NCBI GenBank assembly: GCA_965237635.1
Contig: CBDEFX010000002.1
Coordinates: forward strand, 1,674,001 to 1,738,000
Reading direction: 5' to 3'
DNA: 64,000 nucleotides
Source of the DNA: CBDEFX01 sp965237635
GTDB lineage: Bacteria; Chloroflexota; Dehalococcoidia; Lucifugimonadales; CAUZJF01
The notes beneath the pieces are model-generated. The model made no database searches. It was given only the letters and a program-made list of their open reading frames with translations, and had not been told where the DNA came from. Shown one piece after another: positions 44,218-52,828 of the stretch. Within the stretch, counting starts at the first letter, position 1, and every line of letters starts with the position of its first letter. The translations under genes and the position numbers were made by a program.

Positions 44218-44689
44218 CCCTGTTTAGATTTCCGGAGCCACTTCTACCTACCCCGAGTATCCGGGGCTTTTCACGACCCCGTCAGTCGCGCCCGGCGCCC
44301 TAACTGGGACCCGCCTCTACCGTGCACTCTCAACGTTGTAGGTGCTCAGCAAGTGTACCCCGAGGGTTTTCTATGTCCTTGATCATGCCCAGCCTGGGGC
44401 TGTCCCCTGAATATCCTGGGCCAAGCCCTGCCTGTCTCGCCGCCGTGCCAATCCGCGTCGCTATCTGGGACTACTGACGCTGCGCGTCGATTCCATGTCC
44501 ATCCTGAGACAGTGAAACGCCTTTGTCGCCAGGGAGACCTTCCTGCTCAGGAACTCCACAGTACATGGCCTACACGTAGGGAAGTCTTGGATGAGTACCC
44601 TCCCTGCCTAGCGACTCGTCCCTCGTCTTCCTGGTGAAACTCTTGTAGCCGTACTTCAACGGCTACTCCGTCCAGGCCGTAACATCTGG
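44218..44689 (+). other. Region between IS3 and the restriction gene; contains an excisionase-like HTH remnant
   Basis: In frame, 44479-44637 reads AARRFHVHPETVKRLCRQG, then DLPAQELHSTWPTRREVLDEY and TGA, close to the MerR/excisionase-type HTH_17 module. No start codon is in frame nearby, and the preceding sequence is not coding-like, so it looks like a fragment. The remaining bases hold nothing recognisable. Confidence 0.4.
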
Positions 44690-46090
44690 GTGGTTTGCCT
44701 GGTGACATCTGAGAGTCGGCAGATATATGGGGTCACAGATGAGCGCCGATTCCACCGAGGCACCCCAGAGGGTTACCAGCTTATGAAGTTTCCGATAGGC
44801 CAAGTGTTCCGAGTTCCTCTAGACCGTAACGACATTGGACAGTCGTCAGCCTACCCGAACCTCCACATCGTCACTAGGGGTCGCCACGAACGTGGCTTCG
44901 ACCCGCAAAAGGGGATGTTCTTCTACAGGCTCGTTCGCGATCAAGATGGCCAACGCCGTCGTCCAGCGTTCATCTTCTACTCGACCAACAATAAGCGCGG
45001 CTCGGCATCCAACCCGTGGATGGATATCATCGATGAAGACCGCGGCTACTCACTCTATCACGGAGACAATCGCCACCCACATCGCCCGCCGTTGGAGGCG
45101 CGAGGTAACCGCCAGTTCATGGCGGTAATCGAACAGTACTCTGATCCGGCGCTTCGCAACGCGGCTCCACCTGTGCTGCTCTTTGAGGATCAAGTAGTTG
45201 ATGGACGGGCAAAGGGGTATCGGCGATTCTCTGGATTTGGAGTGCCGACAAACGTCTACGTGCAAGCACAAGCCTCACAGGAGGGACACTTTGCTAATCT
45301 GGCAATCGAGCTGGCCCTTTTCAGTACAGATGCGGAGCAGGGCTGGTTCGACTGGTGCTGGATTGACGATCGACGAGATAGTTCGCTAACCCTTGCAGAG
45401 GCCAATCGACACGCCCCGAATTCATGGCGAACATGGGTGCGCGGTGGGAACTCTGCGCTGGACAGCGTACGCCGTAATGTGCTTCGTGCACGGATCCTGA
45501 GCCCGGCCGATCAGCGCGACTTGACTGCGGAAGATCGTGCTATTCTGGATAGAGTCCGCTCCCACTATTCGTCCACTCCTCACCACTTTGAGGGCCTTGC
45601 GTCGCTTGTTGCTCAGCGTCTTCTGGGGCCGGATTGCAGCCGTGGGTGGGTTACCAAACGGTCGGGCGACGGTGGGATAGACTTTGTGAACCGCTTGGTG
45701 GTAGGGACTGGTTTTTCGACCGCCTCTTTGGTTGTCCTCGGCCAGGCGAAGGTGCTTCGTCCTGACAGAGGTACTGTGGCCGGAATAGACTTGGCCAGAG
45801 TTACCGCCCGACTGCAACGTGGTTGGCTCGGCGTGTTCGTCACAACCGGCACATTCACCAAGCCAGCGCAAGCAGAACTCGACGTGGACGGATATCCGAT
45901 AGTGCTGATCAACGGGCAACACTTGGCGCAGGTACTAAGGAAGGAGATGGCGGAAACCGGACTAGGACTGGAGATGCTTTTCGAGCGCGAAGCCAAGTGG
46001 TATACCTCGAACCTTAGTTCTCTGCCTGCCGAAAGCATCTTGCAAGGTCGAAGGGAGGGACACGAGCTCTGGCGCATGGACTCTCGGTGA
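44690..46090 (+). CDS. Modification-dependent restriction endonuclease, MspJI family (AspBHI-like)
   Basis: 466 residues from GTG 44690; ATG 44783 (starting MKFPIGQVFRVPLD) is an alternative. Residues 30-260 resemble the AspBHI-type N-terminal domain (FYSTNNKRGSASNPWMDIID, RRFSGFGVPTNVYVQ, LALFSTDAEQGWFDWCWIDDRR, SWRTWVRGG). Residues 300-430 form an Mrr-like nuclease: LVAQRLLG, SGDGGIDFVNR with catalytic Asp, LGQAKVL with QxK, and GWLGVFVTTGTFTKPAQAEL. Known relatives cleave near 5-methylcytosine and need no companion methylase; none is present here. It is convergent with the NERD-helicase/DrmB/DrmA operon, 73 bp apart. Confidence 0.8.
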   Translation: MVCLVTSESRQIYGVTDERRFHRGTPEGYQLMKFPIGQVFRVPLDRNDIGQSSAYPNLHIVTRGRHERGFDPQKGMFFYRLVRDQDGQRRRPAFIFYSTNNKRGSASNPWMDIIDEDRGYSLYHGDNRHPHRPPLEARGNRQFMAVIEQYSDPALRNAAPPVLLFEDQVVDGRAKGYRRFSGFGVPTNVYVQAQASQEGHFANLAIELALFSTDAEQGWFDWCWIDDRRDSSLTLAEANRHAPNSWRTWVRGGNSALDSVRRNVLRARILSPADQRDLTAEDRAILDRVRSHYSSTPHHFEGLASLVAQRLLGPDCSRGWVTKRSGDGGIDFVNRLVVGTGFSTASLVVLGQAKVLRPDRGTVAGIDLARVTARLQRGWLGVFVTTGTFTKPAQAELDVDGYPIVLINGQHLAQVLRKEMAETGLGLEMLFEREAKWYTSNLSSLPAESILQGRREGHELWRMDSR

Positions 46091-46163
46091 TTTGGTAGGC
46101 TCTTGGTGCCCCAGCCACGTCTCGAAAATGGTGCCCCCCCACCTTCCAGGTAGGCCCACTTTT

Positions 46164-47897
46164 TCATTTACCCGATGAGGACTGTGCGGCTATGCGACGC
46201 CCGAGGAAGGCGCTCAGTGTCCGGTAGTTATCACGTTGAGATTCTTCCACGAACGGAACCAAGATGCCTCTTGCTCTCGATAAACCCACGTACAACGAGA
46301 CGCGGGCATCATCGCTCCGAAGGTCGTCTATGCCGATTACGATGACGGCTTCCCGCTCAAGGCCTTTGAAGGACGCAATGGTTGAGAATTCCACGTGGTG
46401 GTGTCGAGGTCTGGGTTTGGACGTCTCCCACATCACCGTTCCATTGGGCAGTCTTCTAGGAATGCCAGCGTACTCAAATCGCTTTGAGCAAAGAACCACA
46501 ACTTGCTCAGGCTGGATATTCTCCCTACGCAGTTCGTCGATTATTGAGGACAGCATGGAAACCTGTTGTGAAGTCTCTCCAAACCAACGCACGGTTACCT
46601 CTGGGCCCTCGACGTCCGAAATCTCATCGAGTTGAGTCTCCGCGAACAACGACGTGGCCATAGCGATTGGTGCAGTGTTGCGGCAGTTTACGGTCAACTC
46701 GAACTGGGCAGGCGTATACCCACGGAGCCTAGTCAATGCTGACGGCTCCTCCGCTCTGTAGAGATTCTGCTTATGGTCCAAGAAGACCCGCCATCTTCCT
46801 TCTGATAAGCCGCCCGAGAGTAAGTAGTCGAGGAGGTCGAGGTACGAATTCAACAGAAGGTCCTGCCCTTCATCGACAACCAGCGCCTCGAAGCTACCCA
46901 ATTCGTCGAGCTCTAAGAGAGCCTCAGTTGCAAGTTCAGGATAGTACACGTCAAACAAGCTGGACTCATCGGCGTCTGGGAGTCTTGACTCCAGATTCGC
47001 TCTGCGAATCAACTGCGCCATGAGGCCATGTATGTGGCATACGGTCACGCCGTCTAGCTCACTGAGGGCTTCCGACATGTGATCGGCCAGCCGCCGATTG
47101 AAGCACGTCAACAAGACGCGCTTGCCCTTGGCTGCCTCTCGCTTTGCCTCGTTCAAAGCCAGCAGTGTCTTCCCTGTTCCAGCACCTCCGCTGACGACCG
47201 CCCTGTCGTTCAGGGCGAGCCCCTCCACCGTGCGATATTGCTGCTCAGTCAATCGAATCAATTCTGATTCAACCAGACCCAACTGAGCCGACAGGGAGGG
47301 TCTGAGATCGAAGTCGCCTCTGAGCAGGTCGACAGCGGCAGATCGAAATTCAGAATCTAATCCTGCCACGTGTCGGCCTCTCCGTCGGAGCCACTGCTGC
47401 CAATACGCCACAATGCGCTCCATGTACACTGCGAAGGAAGCCCGCATATCATCTGAATCGCAGACAAGCGTCTTGGGAGTATCGGGTCCGTCGACAGTCC
47501 ACACAATGTCTGGAGTTATGACTCCGTATTGAATCGGGGCACGTCCAATTCCAGAGATCCGTTCGAGCATTGTGTTACGTAACGCCGCCGCGGCAGAGCC
47601 CACTTGGTCGAAAGGACCTTCCTGCTTGGCAGTGGCTCTTCCATGGCGATCGGTGAATATCCAAGCCCCGGCTTCGCGGCTGACACGTCCGCCTTTCACC
47701 TCGAGGCAGAATACGCCAGGCGGCCCAATCAGTACGAAGTCAATCTCAGACCACGGCTTGCGGGGGTGGCCAATGAATCCCAGGGAATGAAGAACGGTCC
47801 ACCGATCGTCAAGATCTTTCTTGATTTTGACAAAGAGGCGACGTTCGGCGCCGCTGACCGTCTTGTCGAACACCTGGGGAGGAAGCATCCGGGCCAT
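46164..47897 (-). CDS. NERD-domain nuclease/UvrD-like helicase
   Basis: 577 residues. N-terminal NERD (nuclease-related) domain over residues 10-120: SEIDFVLIGPPGVFCLEVKGG gives the Asp and ExK of a PD-(D/E)XK-type site. A superfamily 1 helicase follows: Q-region LTEQQYRTVEGL, Walker A VVSGGAGTGKTLLAL, Walker B EALVVDEGQDLLL, NCRNTAPIA, STIASFKGLEREAVIVIGID and YVGLSRARG. Such proteins occur in defence islands. The start lies 8 bp after the stop of drmB, so it is the third gene of that operon. Its role there (degrading or unwinding foreign DNA) is inferred. Confidence 0.88.
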   Translation of the reverse strand: MARMLPPQVFDKTVSGAERRLFVKIKKDLDDRWTVLHSLGFIGHPRKPWSEIDFVLIGPPGVFCLEVKGGRVSREAGAWIFTDRHGRATAKQEGPFDQVGSAAAALRNTMLERISGIGRAPIQYGVITPDIVWTVDGPDTPKTLVCDSDDMRASFAVYMERIVAYWQQWLRRRGRHVAGLDSEFRSAAVDLLRGDFDLRPSLSAQLGLVESELIRLTEQQYRTVEGLALNDRAVVSGGAGTGKTLLALNEAKREAAKGKRVLLTCFNRRLADHMSEALSELDGVTVCHIHGLMAQLIRRANLESRLPDADESSLFDVYYPELATEALLELDELGSFEALVVDEGQDLLLNSYLDLLDYLLSGGLSEGRWRVFLDHKQNLYRAEEPSALTRLRGYTPAQFELTVNCRNTAPIAMATSLFAETQLDEISDVEGPEVTVRWFGETSQQVSMLSSIIDELRRENIQPEQVVVLCSKRFEYAGIPRRLPNGTVMWETSKPRPRHHHVEFSTIASFKGLEREAVIVIGIDDLRSDDARVSLYVGLSRARGILVPFVEESQRDNYRTLSAFLGRRIAAQSSSGK

Positions 47898-47905
47898 TGT
47901 GATTC

Positions 47906-49630
47906 TTAAGTGTCCTCAGGCTGACTGGCAAAGAAACCGAGATACGGATCATCGGGAATACCCACTAGAAGTCCCCGATCCAGGAGTTGGTTCATTTCTT
48001 CGCAGCTTACCTCAGGCAACAGCACGCAGGAGTGACATGCGGCAAGGTTGAGGGAGTCCGTGCCTTGCGCCTCCGCCTCGGAGCAGACTGGATCTGCGGA
48101 ACACCAAGCCGCCCGCTCCACCGCCTCCAACAGCGATCGATCCAGCAGTTCCGAGGAAGCTTGGCCTACTACACCCCCAAGACTGCCGGCCGAATCACTG
48201 GTTGCCGTATAGATCATCAAGCCAGCCATGCGGTGAGACACGAATAACCGTTCGCGTAGCGATGCTGCCGGATATCCGCACTCCAAGCTCCACTGGTCGA
48301 TCATTACGTGTGCCAAAGTATGGACAAGCAACAGACGAGGGCTAATCTCCCTATCGGGCTCGCGGCCTACTCGCTCGAACTTTCCCCGGTACCGGGCATC
48401 AACCATCGCAGCTCGTCTGATCACGGACGCTCTTGACTCCCATTCAGTGAGCCGGTCGCTGTCGAGTTGAAGGAAGACACCCTCACCCAGTACTTCGACC
48501 GCCGGAAGCCAGTCTAAATGACGCGAGGAAAGAGGGGTGCGATATTCTTGTGGATCGCCGGGTGAGGACGGCAGCACACGGGTGAACCTGTGGAGAGCTC
48601 GAACTTCTCTTAGTCTCTTGACTACCATCACCCGGTCAAACCATCGCCCCGTGGTGTCGCCTAGTCCGTCTGCCGGTTCACAGACGAACTGATCGTCCGA
48701 GGACCCTTCAGGAGAACCCAGGAGAAGTGCCTCGAATTCCTGGAAGCGCAATGCTTCCTGGTCGAACTCTTTGGGCTCTTTTTCTCTCTCTCTACGGTCA
48801 AGTACCACGTCTACCATTTTCTCGATGGAAAACTGTATATTTTTGCCCTTCAGATATGAGCCGAGTGCGCTCTCCAACGCATCGGCCGGGACTTCCTTTA
48901 TAAAGTTCCAGTGTGACTCGATCAGCTTGAACGCCTCGTCAGACCAAGGTGGGATGGATATTGCTGAACGTACCACCGGAAACCAAACGTTCGAACCTCC
49001 ACGCTGGAATGTCCTAGGGAGTTCCGGACAGGGAGATGGATCGCGGTCCAGCAACCAGGGACGTTGCCCTCCGCAGCGAACAATGCCCCGAAGGGCCAAT
49101 CGCCTGAACGACTCGCCCATGTCCCGCGCGCCCGTACATGAACACTTGATGACTATGTCTCGCAGCGAGGCACTGGTGCCCGTTGTTTCCAACTCGAGGT
49201 TATGGCCTCTCAAACTGGCAGGGCTTGCCCTATGCACCCAGGCGAGATAAGGGAAGTCGTCTATGTGTCCTCGCCGGCAGGCAATCACGAACCTAGAAGG
49301 AACCAACGAGATGTCGCATTTGTTGCACTTGTTTCGATGCAGCCCGGAAAAACGGGAAAAGTGATCTAATCGGTGGCAGGTGGGGCACGAAGCCCAGGTT
49401 GGAAATCTGACGACCGGTACATCTGCACCGCTGTCAGTAGCCCGCGGCAATCGGAATCCCGCAACGTGCAGTTCCTCTTCAAGGCGAGCTTCATGTAGGT
49501 TGATGTCGTCGTTGGGCCAGCGGTCGAGCCCTGCCACCATAACCGATTCGTCGCCGACGGCTACGACTGAGCCTACTCCATAGGTTGTTATGAGCTGATT
49601 CCGACGAACTGTCCAAGAGGTCTCTGACAT
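47906..49630 (-). CDS. drmB: DrmB-like DUF1998 protein
   Basis: 574 residues. It begins TVRRNQLITTYGVGSVVAVG, a signature of DrmB proteins of DISARM. Zinc-type cysteines: CPTCHRLDHF with CNKC (near 82-105), CSCTG, and C-terminal CSADPVC with ACHSCVLLPEVSCEE. The DUF1998 core is LLVHTLAHVMIDQWSLECGYP and GGVVGQA. DrmB partners the DrmA helicase to load on phage DNA. Here drmA ends 3 bp upstream, so the two are coupled. Length fits the family (about 570-620). No frameshift is seen. Confidence 0.9.
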   Translation of the reverse strand: MSETSWTVRRNQLITTYGVGSVVAVGDESVMVAGLDRWPNDDINLHEARLEEELHVAGFRLPRATDSGADVPVVRFPTWASCPTCHRLDHFSRFSGLHRNKCNKCDISLVPSRFVIACRRGHIDDFPYLAWVHRASPASLRGHNLELETTGTSASLRDIVIKCSCTGARDMGESFRRLALRGIVRCGGQRPWLLDRDPSPCPELPRTFQRGGSNVWFPVVRSAISIPPWSDEAFKLIESHWNFIKEVPADALESALGSYLKGKNIQFSIEKMVDVVLDRREREKEPKEFDQEALRFQEFEALLLGSPEGSSDDQFVCEPADGLGDTTGRWFDRVMVVKRLREVRALHRFTRVLPSSPGDPQEYRTPLSSRHLDWLPAVEVLGEGVFLQLDSDRLTEWESRASVIRRAAMVDARYRGKFERVGREPDREISPRLLLVHTLAHVMIDQWSLECGYPAASLRERLFVSHRMAGLMIYTATSDSAGSLGGVVGQASSELLDRSLLEAVERAAWCSADPVCSEAEAQGTDSLNLAACHSCVLLPEVSCEEMNQLLDRGLLVGIPDDPYLGFFASQPEDT

Positions 49631-49633
49631 CTC

Positions 49634-50959
49634 CTACCACTCCAAGTAGAGATTGGAAGACTTGTCGACATCTCTCAGGCTCTGCAGCGTCCTAAAAGCT
49701 CCCTCCACCGTGGGATCGTCTGTGGATGCGTCGACTAGAAGAGATGTCGTCGGTTCCTTAAATTTGGAGTAGACGAGGCCATTAACGTCGTCGGCACGCA
49801 GACGCCACCTGTCGATAATCCGCTTTAGGTCGGCAGTTGTCGCGGAACGTTCTCTAGGATTGACCCGTTGAACGCGATCTAAGATCAGCTTTTCCTCAAA
49901 ACGCAGGGCTTTTTCGAGGTCTGCGGTATCGGCTGCGCCTCTATTGGGCCGAAACCTTTCGTTTCGGAGCCTAGCTAAAGCTATCAGTACCCCGTGCAGC
50001 CCGCGGTCGCGGGCACGTGAAGAGAACGGTGTGACACTGGATGATTCTACTTGGCTGTACAGCGCGGAGTGGTACGTGACGAACGACTCGTAGTGAGAAC
50101 GGTCGCGCGATTTGGCAGAATTCAATAGAACGACCACCAGGCCGGGGTGCCTACGTCCTACTCGCGAAGAGGCTTGGATGTACTCGGACGTGGACTGGGG
50201 CTGACCCATCACAACCATGAGACCCAAACGGTCCACATCCACTCCGACAGAGATCATGTTGGTGGCCAGAATCAAGTCAAGCGCCTCATTATCCGGTGAC
50301 GCGATTGCCATGCTCTGAAGGTGTCCTGGGATGTCCTTGGACGGTTCGCGGCTGGTGAGTTCGATGGTCCGGTCTATCGTCCGCGGCTTTGCTCCCGTGC
50401 GGGAGGCGACTACTCCAATCCGATCGACAACGTCATCCTGAACTTGAATCCGAGCGCCGCCGAGAACCCTCAGACTGTTGAAGTACCCGACTAGAGTCCA
50501 GTAAGGATCGCGGTCATGATCGGTCGCCTGCAGTTCCTTGGCGGTTTGAAGCAATGCTGCGTATGTCCTCACCATCAGCGTGGTTTGACTTGTACCCTGG
50601 GCGCTTAGCCCGACATAAAGCCTGGTGCCGCGTTCCTCAGCAGGGCGCTCAACTGCGAAATAGGAGTCCCGCGCGTCCAGGCCCAGCGGTGGGAACTGAC
50701 TGACTCTACTTGTTGCGAACAATCCTTTAGTCTGCTCCCCGGCTCTCCGAATCGTAGCGGTCGAAGCTATGATCTTCGGGCCCACGGATCCGTCTCTGCA
50801 CAACGCCTCCACAGCGGTTTCGTACAAGCCGGTCATCGTTCCCAGCGGTCCAGAAATCAGGTGTAGCTCGTCTTGAATGATCAATTCTGGAGGTGGGCTC
50901 GACTCTCCTATATTGAATAGGCGTGCCGTCTCGTGCTTCCACGGCATCATTGCGAACTT
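49634..50959 (-). pseudogene. drmA: DrmA-like SF2 helicase, N-terminal two-thirds lost at an IS3 end
   Basis: About 440 C-terminal residues remain. Present: motif II in IIQDELHLISGPLGTMTGLYE, motif III IIASTATIRRAGEQT, and the helicase C motifs LATNMISVGVDVDRLGLMVV and YIQASSRVGRRHPGLVVV. The order and the DELHLISGPLG string are characteristic of DrmA. Normal proteins exceed 1000 residues; here Walker A and everything before it is missing because the frame begins at the IS3 end (50960). No remainder is found beyond the IS. The helicase should be inactive, and the downstream genes may lack their promoter. Confidence 0.88.
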
Positions 50960-51033
50960 TGAGGTGGTACCCAAAAACTAGACAACTGGCTAAGAGAGAG
51001 TCCAGCTCCTAAAATAACCGGCAACTAACCGAC

Positions 51034-51333
51034 GTGGAGGAGCAGGACATGAAGCAGACGAGGAATAAGCACAGTCCGGCGTTCAAGGCCAAGGTGGCCT
51101 TGGCCGCCCTTGCGGGGGAAGAGACCATCGCCCAGCTGGCCAGCCGATTTGAGGTCCATCCCAGTCAGATTCACGCCTGGAAAAGGGCCCTGGCGGAAGG
51201 AGCCCCGGAGCTATTTGCCACCAATCAGAAATCCCAGGAGAAAGCCAAGGAAGCTCAGATTAACCACCTCTACCGGCACATCGGCCAGCTGAAGGTGGAA
51301 CGCGATTTTTTGTCGGAAAGGTCCGGTCTATGA
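51034..51333 (+). CDS. IS3-family transposase orfA
   Basis: 99 residues: MKQTRNKHSPAFKAKVALAA.., IAQLASRFEVHPSQIHAWKR, then a coiled tail (INHLYRHIGQLKVERDFL). HTH_Tnp_1 DNA-binding part. Its last 4 bases overlap orfB, the usual IS3 layout for a frameshifted OrfAB transposase. Different subgroup from copy 1 but similar design. Confidence 0.9.
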   Translation: MEEQDMKQTRNKHSPAFKAKVALAALAGEETIAQLASRFEVHPSQIHAWKRALAEGAPELFATNQKSQEKAKEAQINHLYRHIGQLKVERDFLSERSGL

Positions 51334-52265
51334 GTCGCAGCATACGGCGAGCCATGATAGACCGAGACCACCAGCAGCTGTCTTTGGTGCGTCAATGTAT
51401 CCTGCTGGACGTCAGCCGGGCCTCGGTGTACTACCGGTCGGTACCGACCAGGGCAGAAGACCTGGAGTTGATGGCCCTGATGGACCGTCAGTATTTGAAG
51501 ACCCCCTTCTACGGCTCCAGGAAGATGAAGGCCTGGCTGCTGCAACAGGGCTATCTGGTGAGCCGAAAAAGGGTTCGAAGGCTGATGCGGTTGATGGGTC
51601 TGGAAGCCATCTACCGGCGTCCCAACACCAGCAAACCAGCGCCGGGACACCGGATCTTTCCCTATCTGCTGAAGGGAGTGGAGGTTAATCGGGTCGACCA
51701 GGTCTGGGCCGCGGACATCACCTACATCCCCATGCCGAAGGGCTTCCTGTACCTGGTGGCCATCATGGACTGGCACAGCCGGCACGTGCTGGCCTGGAAG
51801 CTCTCCAACACCATGGACACCAGCTTCTGCGTGGCGGCGTTGGAGGAAGCCCTGGGTAAGGGACGACCGGAGATATTCAACACCGACCAGGGGAGTCAGT
51901 TCACCAGTGAGGCCTTTACCCAGACGTTGCAGGAGCAGAGGGTCCAGGTCAGCATGGATGGTAAGGGTAGGTACCTGGACAACATCTTCGTGGAGCGGCT
52001 GTGGCGGAGCATCAAGTACGAGGAGGTGTATCTGAAAGCTTACCAGACCGTCGCCGAGGCCCGAACTGGGATCAATGCCTACCTGGAGTTCTACAACCGG
52101 CAGAGGCCTCACCAGGCTTTGGGCTACCGGACCCCAGCAGAGGTGTACCAACATGGCCAGGAAGAAAGGGGAGCAGCAGCTGAAGAAGCAGGGCTGCCAT
52201 CGGGCTTGGTGAAACCTAGCGCAGGGGTGGGAGACTCTCTTAATTTAGCCCTCGTGCTGTCTTAA
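51330..52265 (+). CDS. IS3-family transposase orfB
   Basis: 311 residues: MIDRDHQQLSLVRQCILLDV, YGSRKMKAWLLQQGYLVSRK, and integrase core with VWAADITYIPMPKGFLYLVA (Asp), IFNTDQGSQFTSEAF (Asp) and DNIFVERLWRSIKYEEVYL (Glu). Complete DDE triad, no frameshift, ends 19 bp before the right IS end. Possibly active. Confidence 0.92.
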   Translation: MSRSIRRAMIDRDHQQLSLVRQCILLDVSRASVYYRSVPTRAEDLELMALMDRQYLKTPFYGSRKMKAWLLQQGYLVSRKRVRRLMRLMGLEAIYRRPNTSKPAPGHRIFPYLLKGVEVNRVDQVWAADITYIPMPKGFLYLVAIMDWHSRHVLAWKLSNTMDTSFCVAALEEALGKGRPEIFNTDQGSQFTSEAFTQTLQEQRVQVSMDGKGRYLDNIFVERLWRSIKYEEVYLKAYQTVAEARTGINAYLEFYNRQRPHQALGYRTPAEVYQHGQEERGAAAEEAGLPSGLVKPSAGVGDSLNLALVLS

Positions 52266-52284
52266 TAATGGGGTCCACCTTACA

Positions 52285-52828
52285 ACCCCTAACTCAGGCT
52301 GGTTGCAACGGCATAGGCACGGGCAACATTGGCCGCCGGCGCTGCCATCCTGTCATAATCATGCGGCAGCAGCCCTTGGTGAGTCTCACAGTCCCAACGA
52401 CATCTCAAAGATGGTTCTGTCTACCGTCAAAATAGGCCCACCGTACTGTCACATTAATCTGCGACCCTATGCAGGGTAACCCCCCATCCAAAGCAAGGAG
52501 ATACTCGCTTGGCGCTCGACAAGCCCCTACGTTCAGTAGGAGATAGCGGGCGGAGCTCGGCGCTGATCGGCTCGGCTTGGCGTGCTGGGGTTCTCGCCAT
52601 TGACGCCGTTCCAGCAGTTCGGCGTGGTGACAGCGATCACGATCGTATACGCGCTGACTGCTGCCGTGCTGGTAGTGCTGCGGCGATGATCGTGTGGGGG
52701 GTCGTACCAGAACCTGCGACTGCGCCGCGCCGTGGAGCGAGCGGGAACCGAGCTCGGGGAGCAGCCATAGCCAGTCTCTCTCCGGCATCGCTTGCCACTC
52801 ACCATGGGCGTAGTGAGGGTGGTGCGCT
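52285..52828 (+). pseudogene. Region with the 3' remnant of an MMPL-type transporter gene
   Basis: At 52606-52689 one frame reads PFQQFGVVTAITIVYALTAA then VLVVLRR and TGA, matching the C-terminal helices of the MMPL gene at 55.1 kb (SFEQFGITAAITITYALIVS). The preceding 70 bases (SALIGSA..) continue the similarity with frame changes. The rest of the gene is missing. 52285-52530 holds nothing else recognisable. Confidence 0.6.

Larger units (their letters stand above)
50960..52284 (+). mobile_element. IS3-family insertion sequence, copy 2 (intact orfs)
   Basis: Ends read TGAGGTGGTACCC at the left and, reversed, TGTAAGGTGGACCCC at the right. Both share GACA and GCTAA..AGAGAGTC pieces further in. 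Length about 1325 bp. It carries orfA and orfB in overlapping frames on the plus strand. No target duplication is visible and the flanks are unrelated (drmA left, MMPL debris right), which points to an adjacent deletion or recombination after insertion. Confidence 0.82.
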
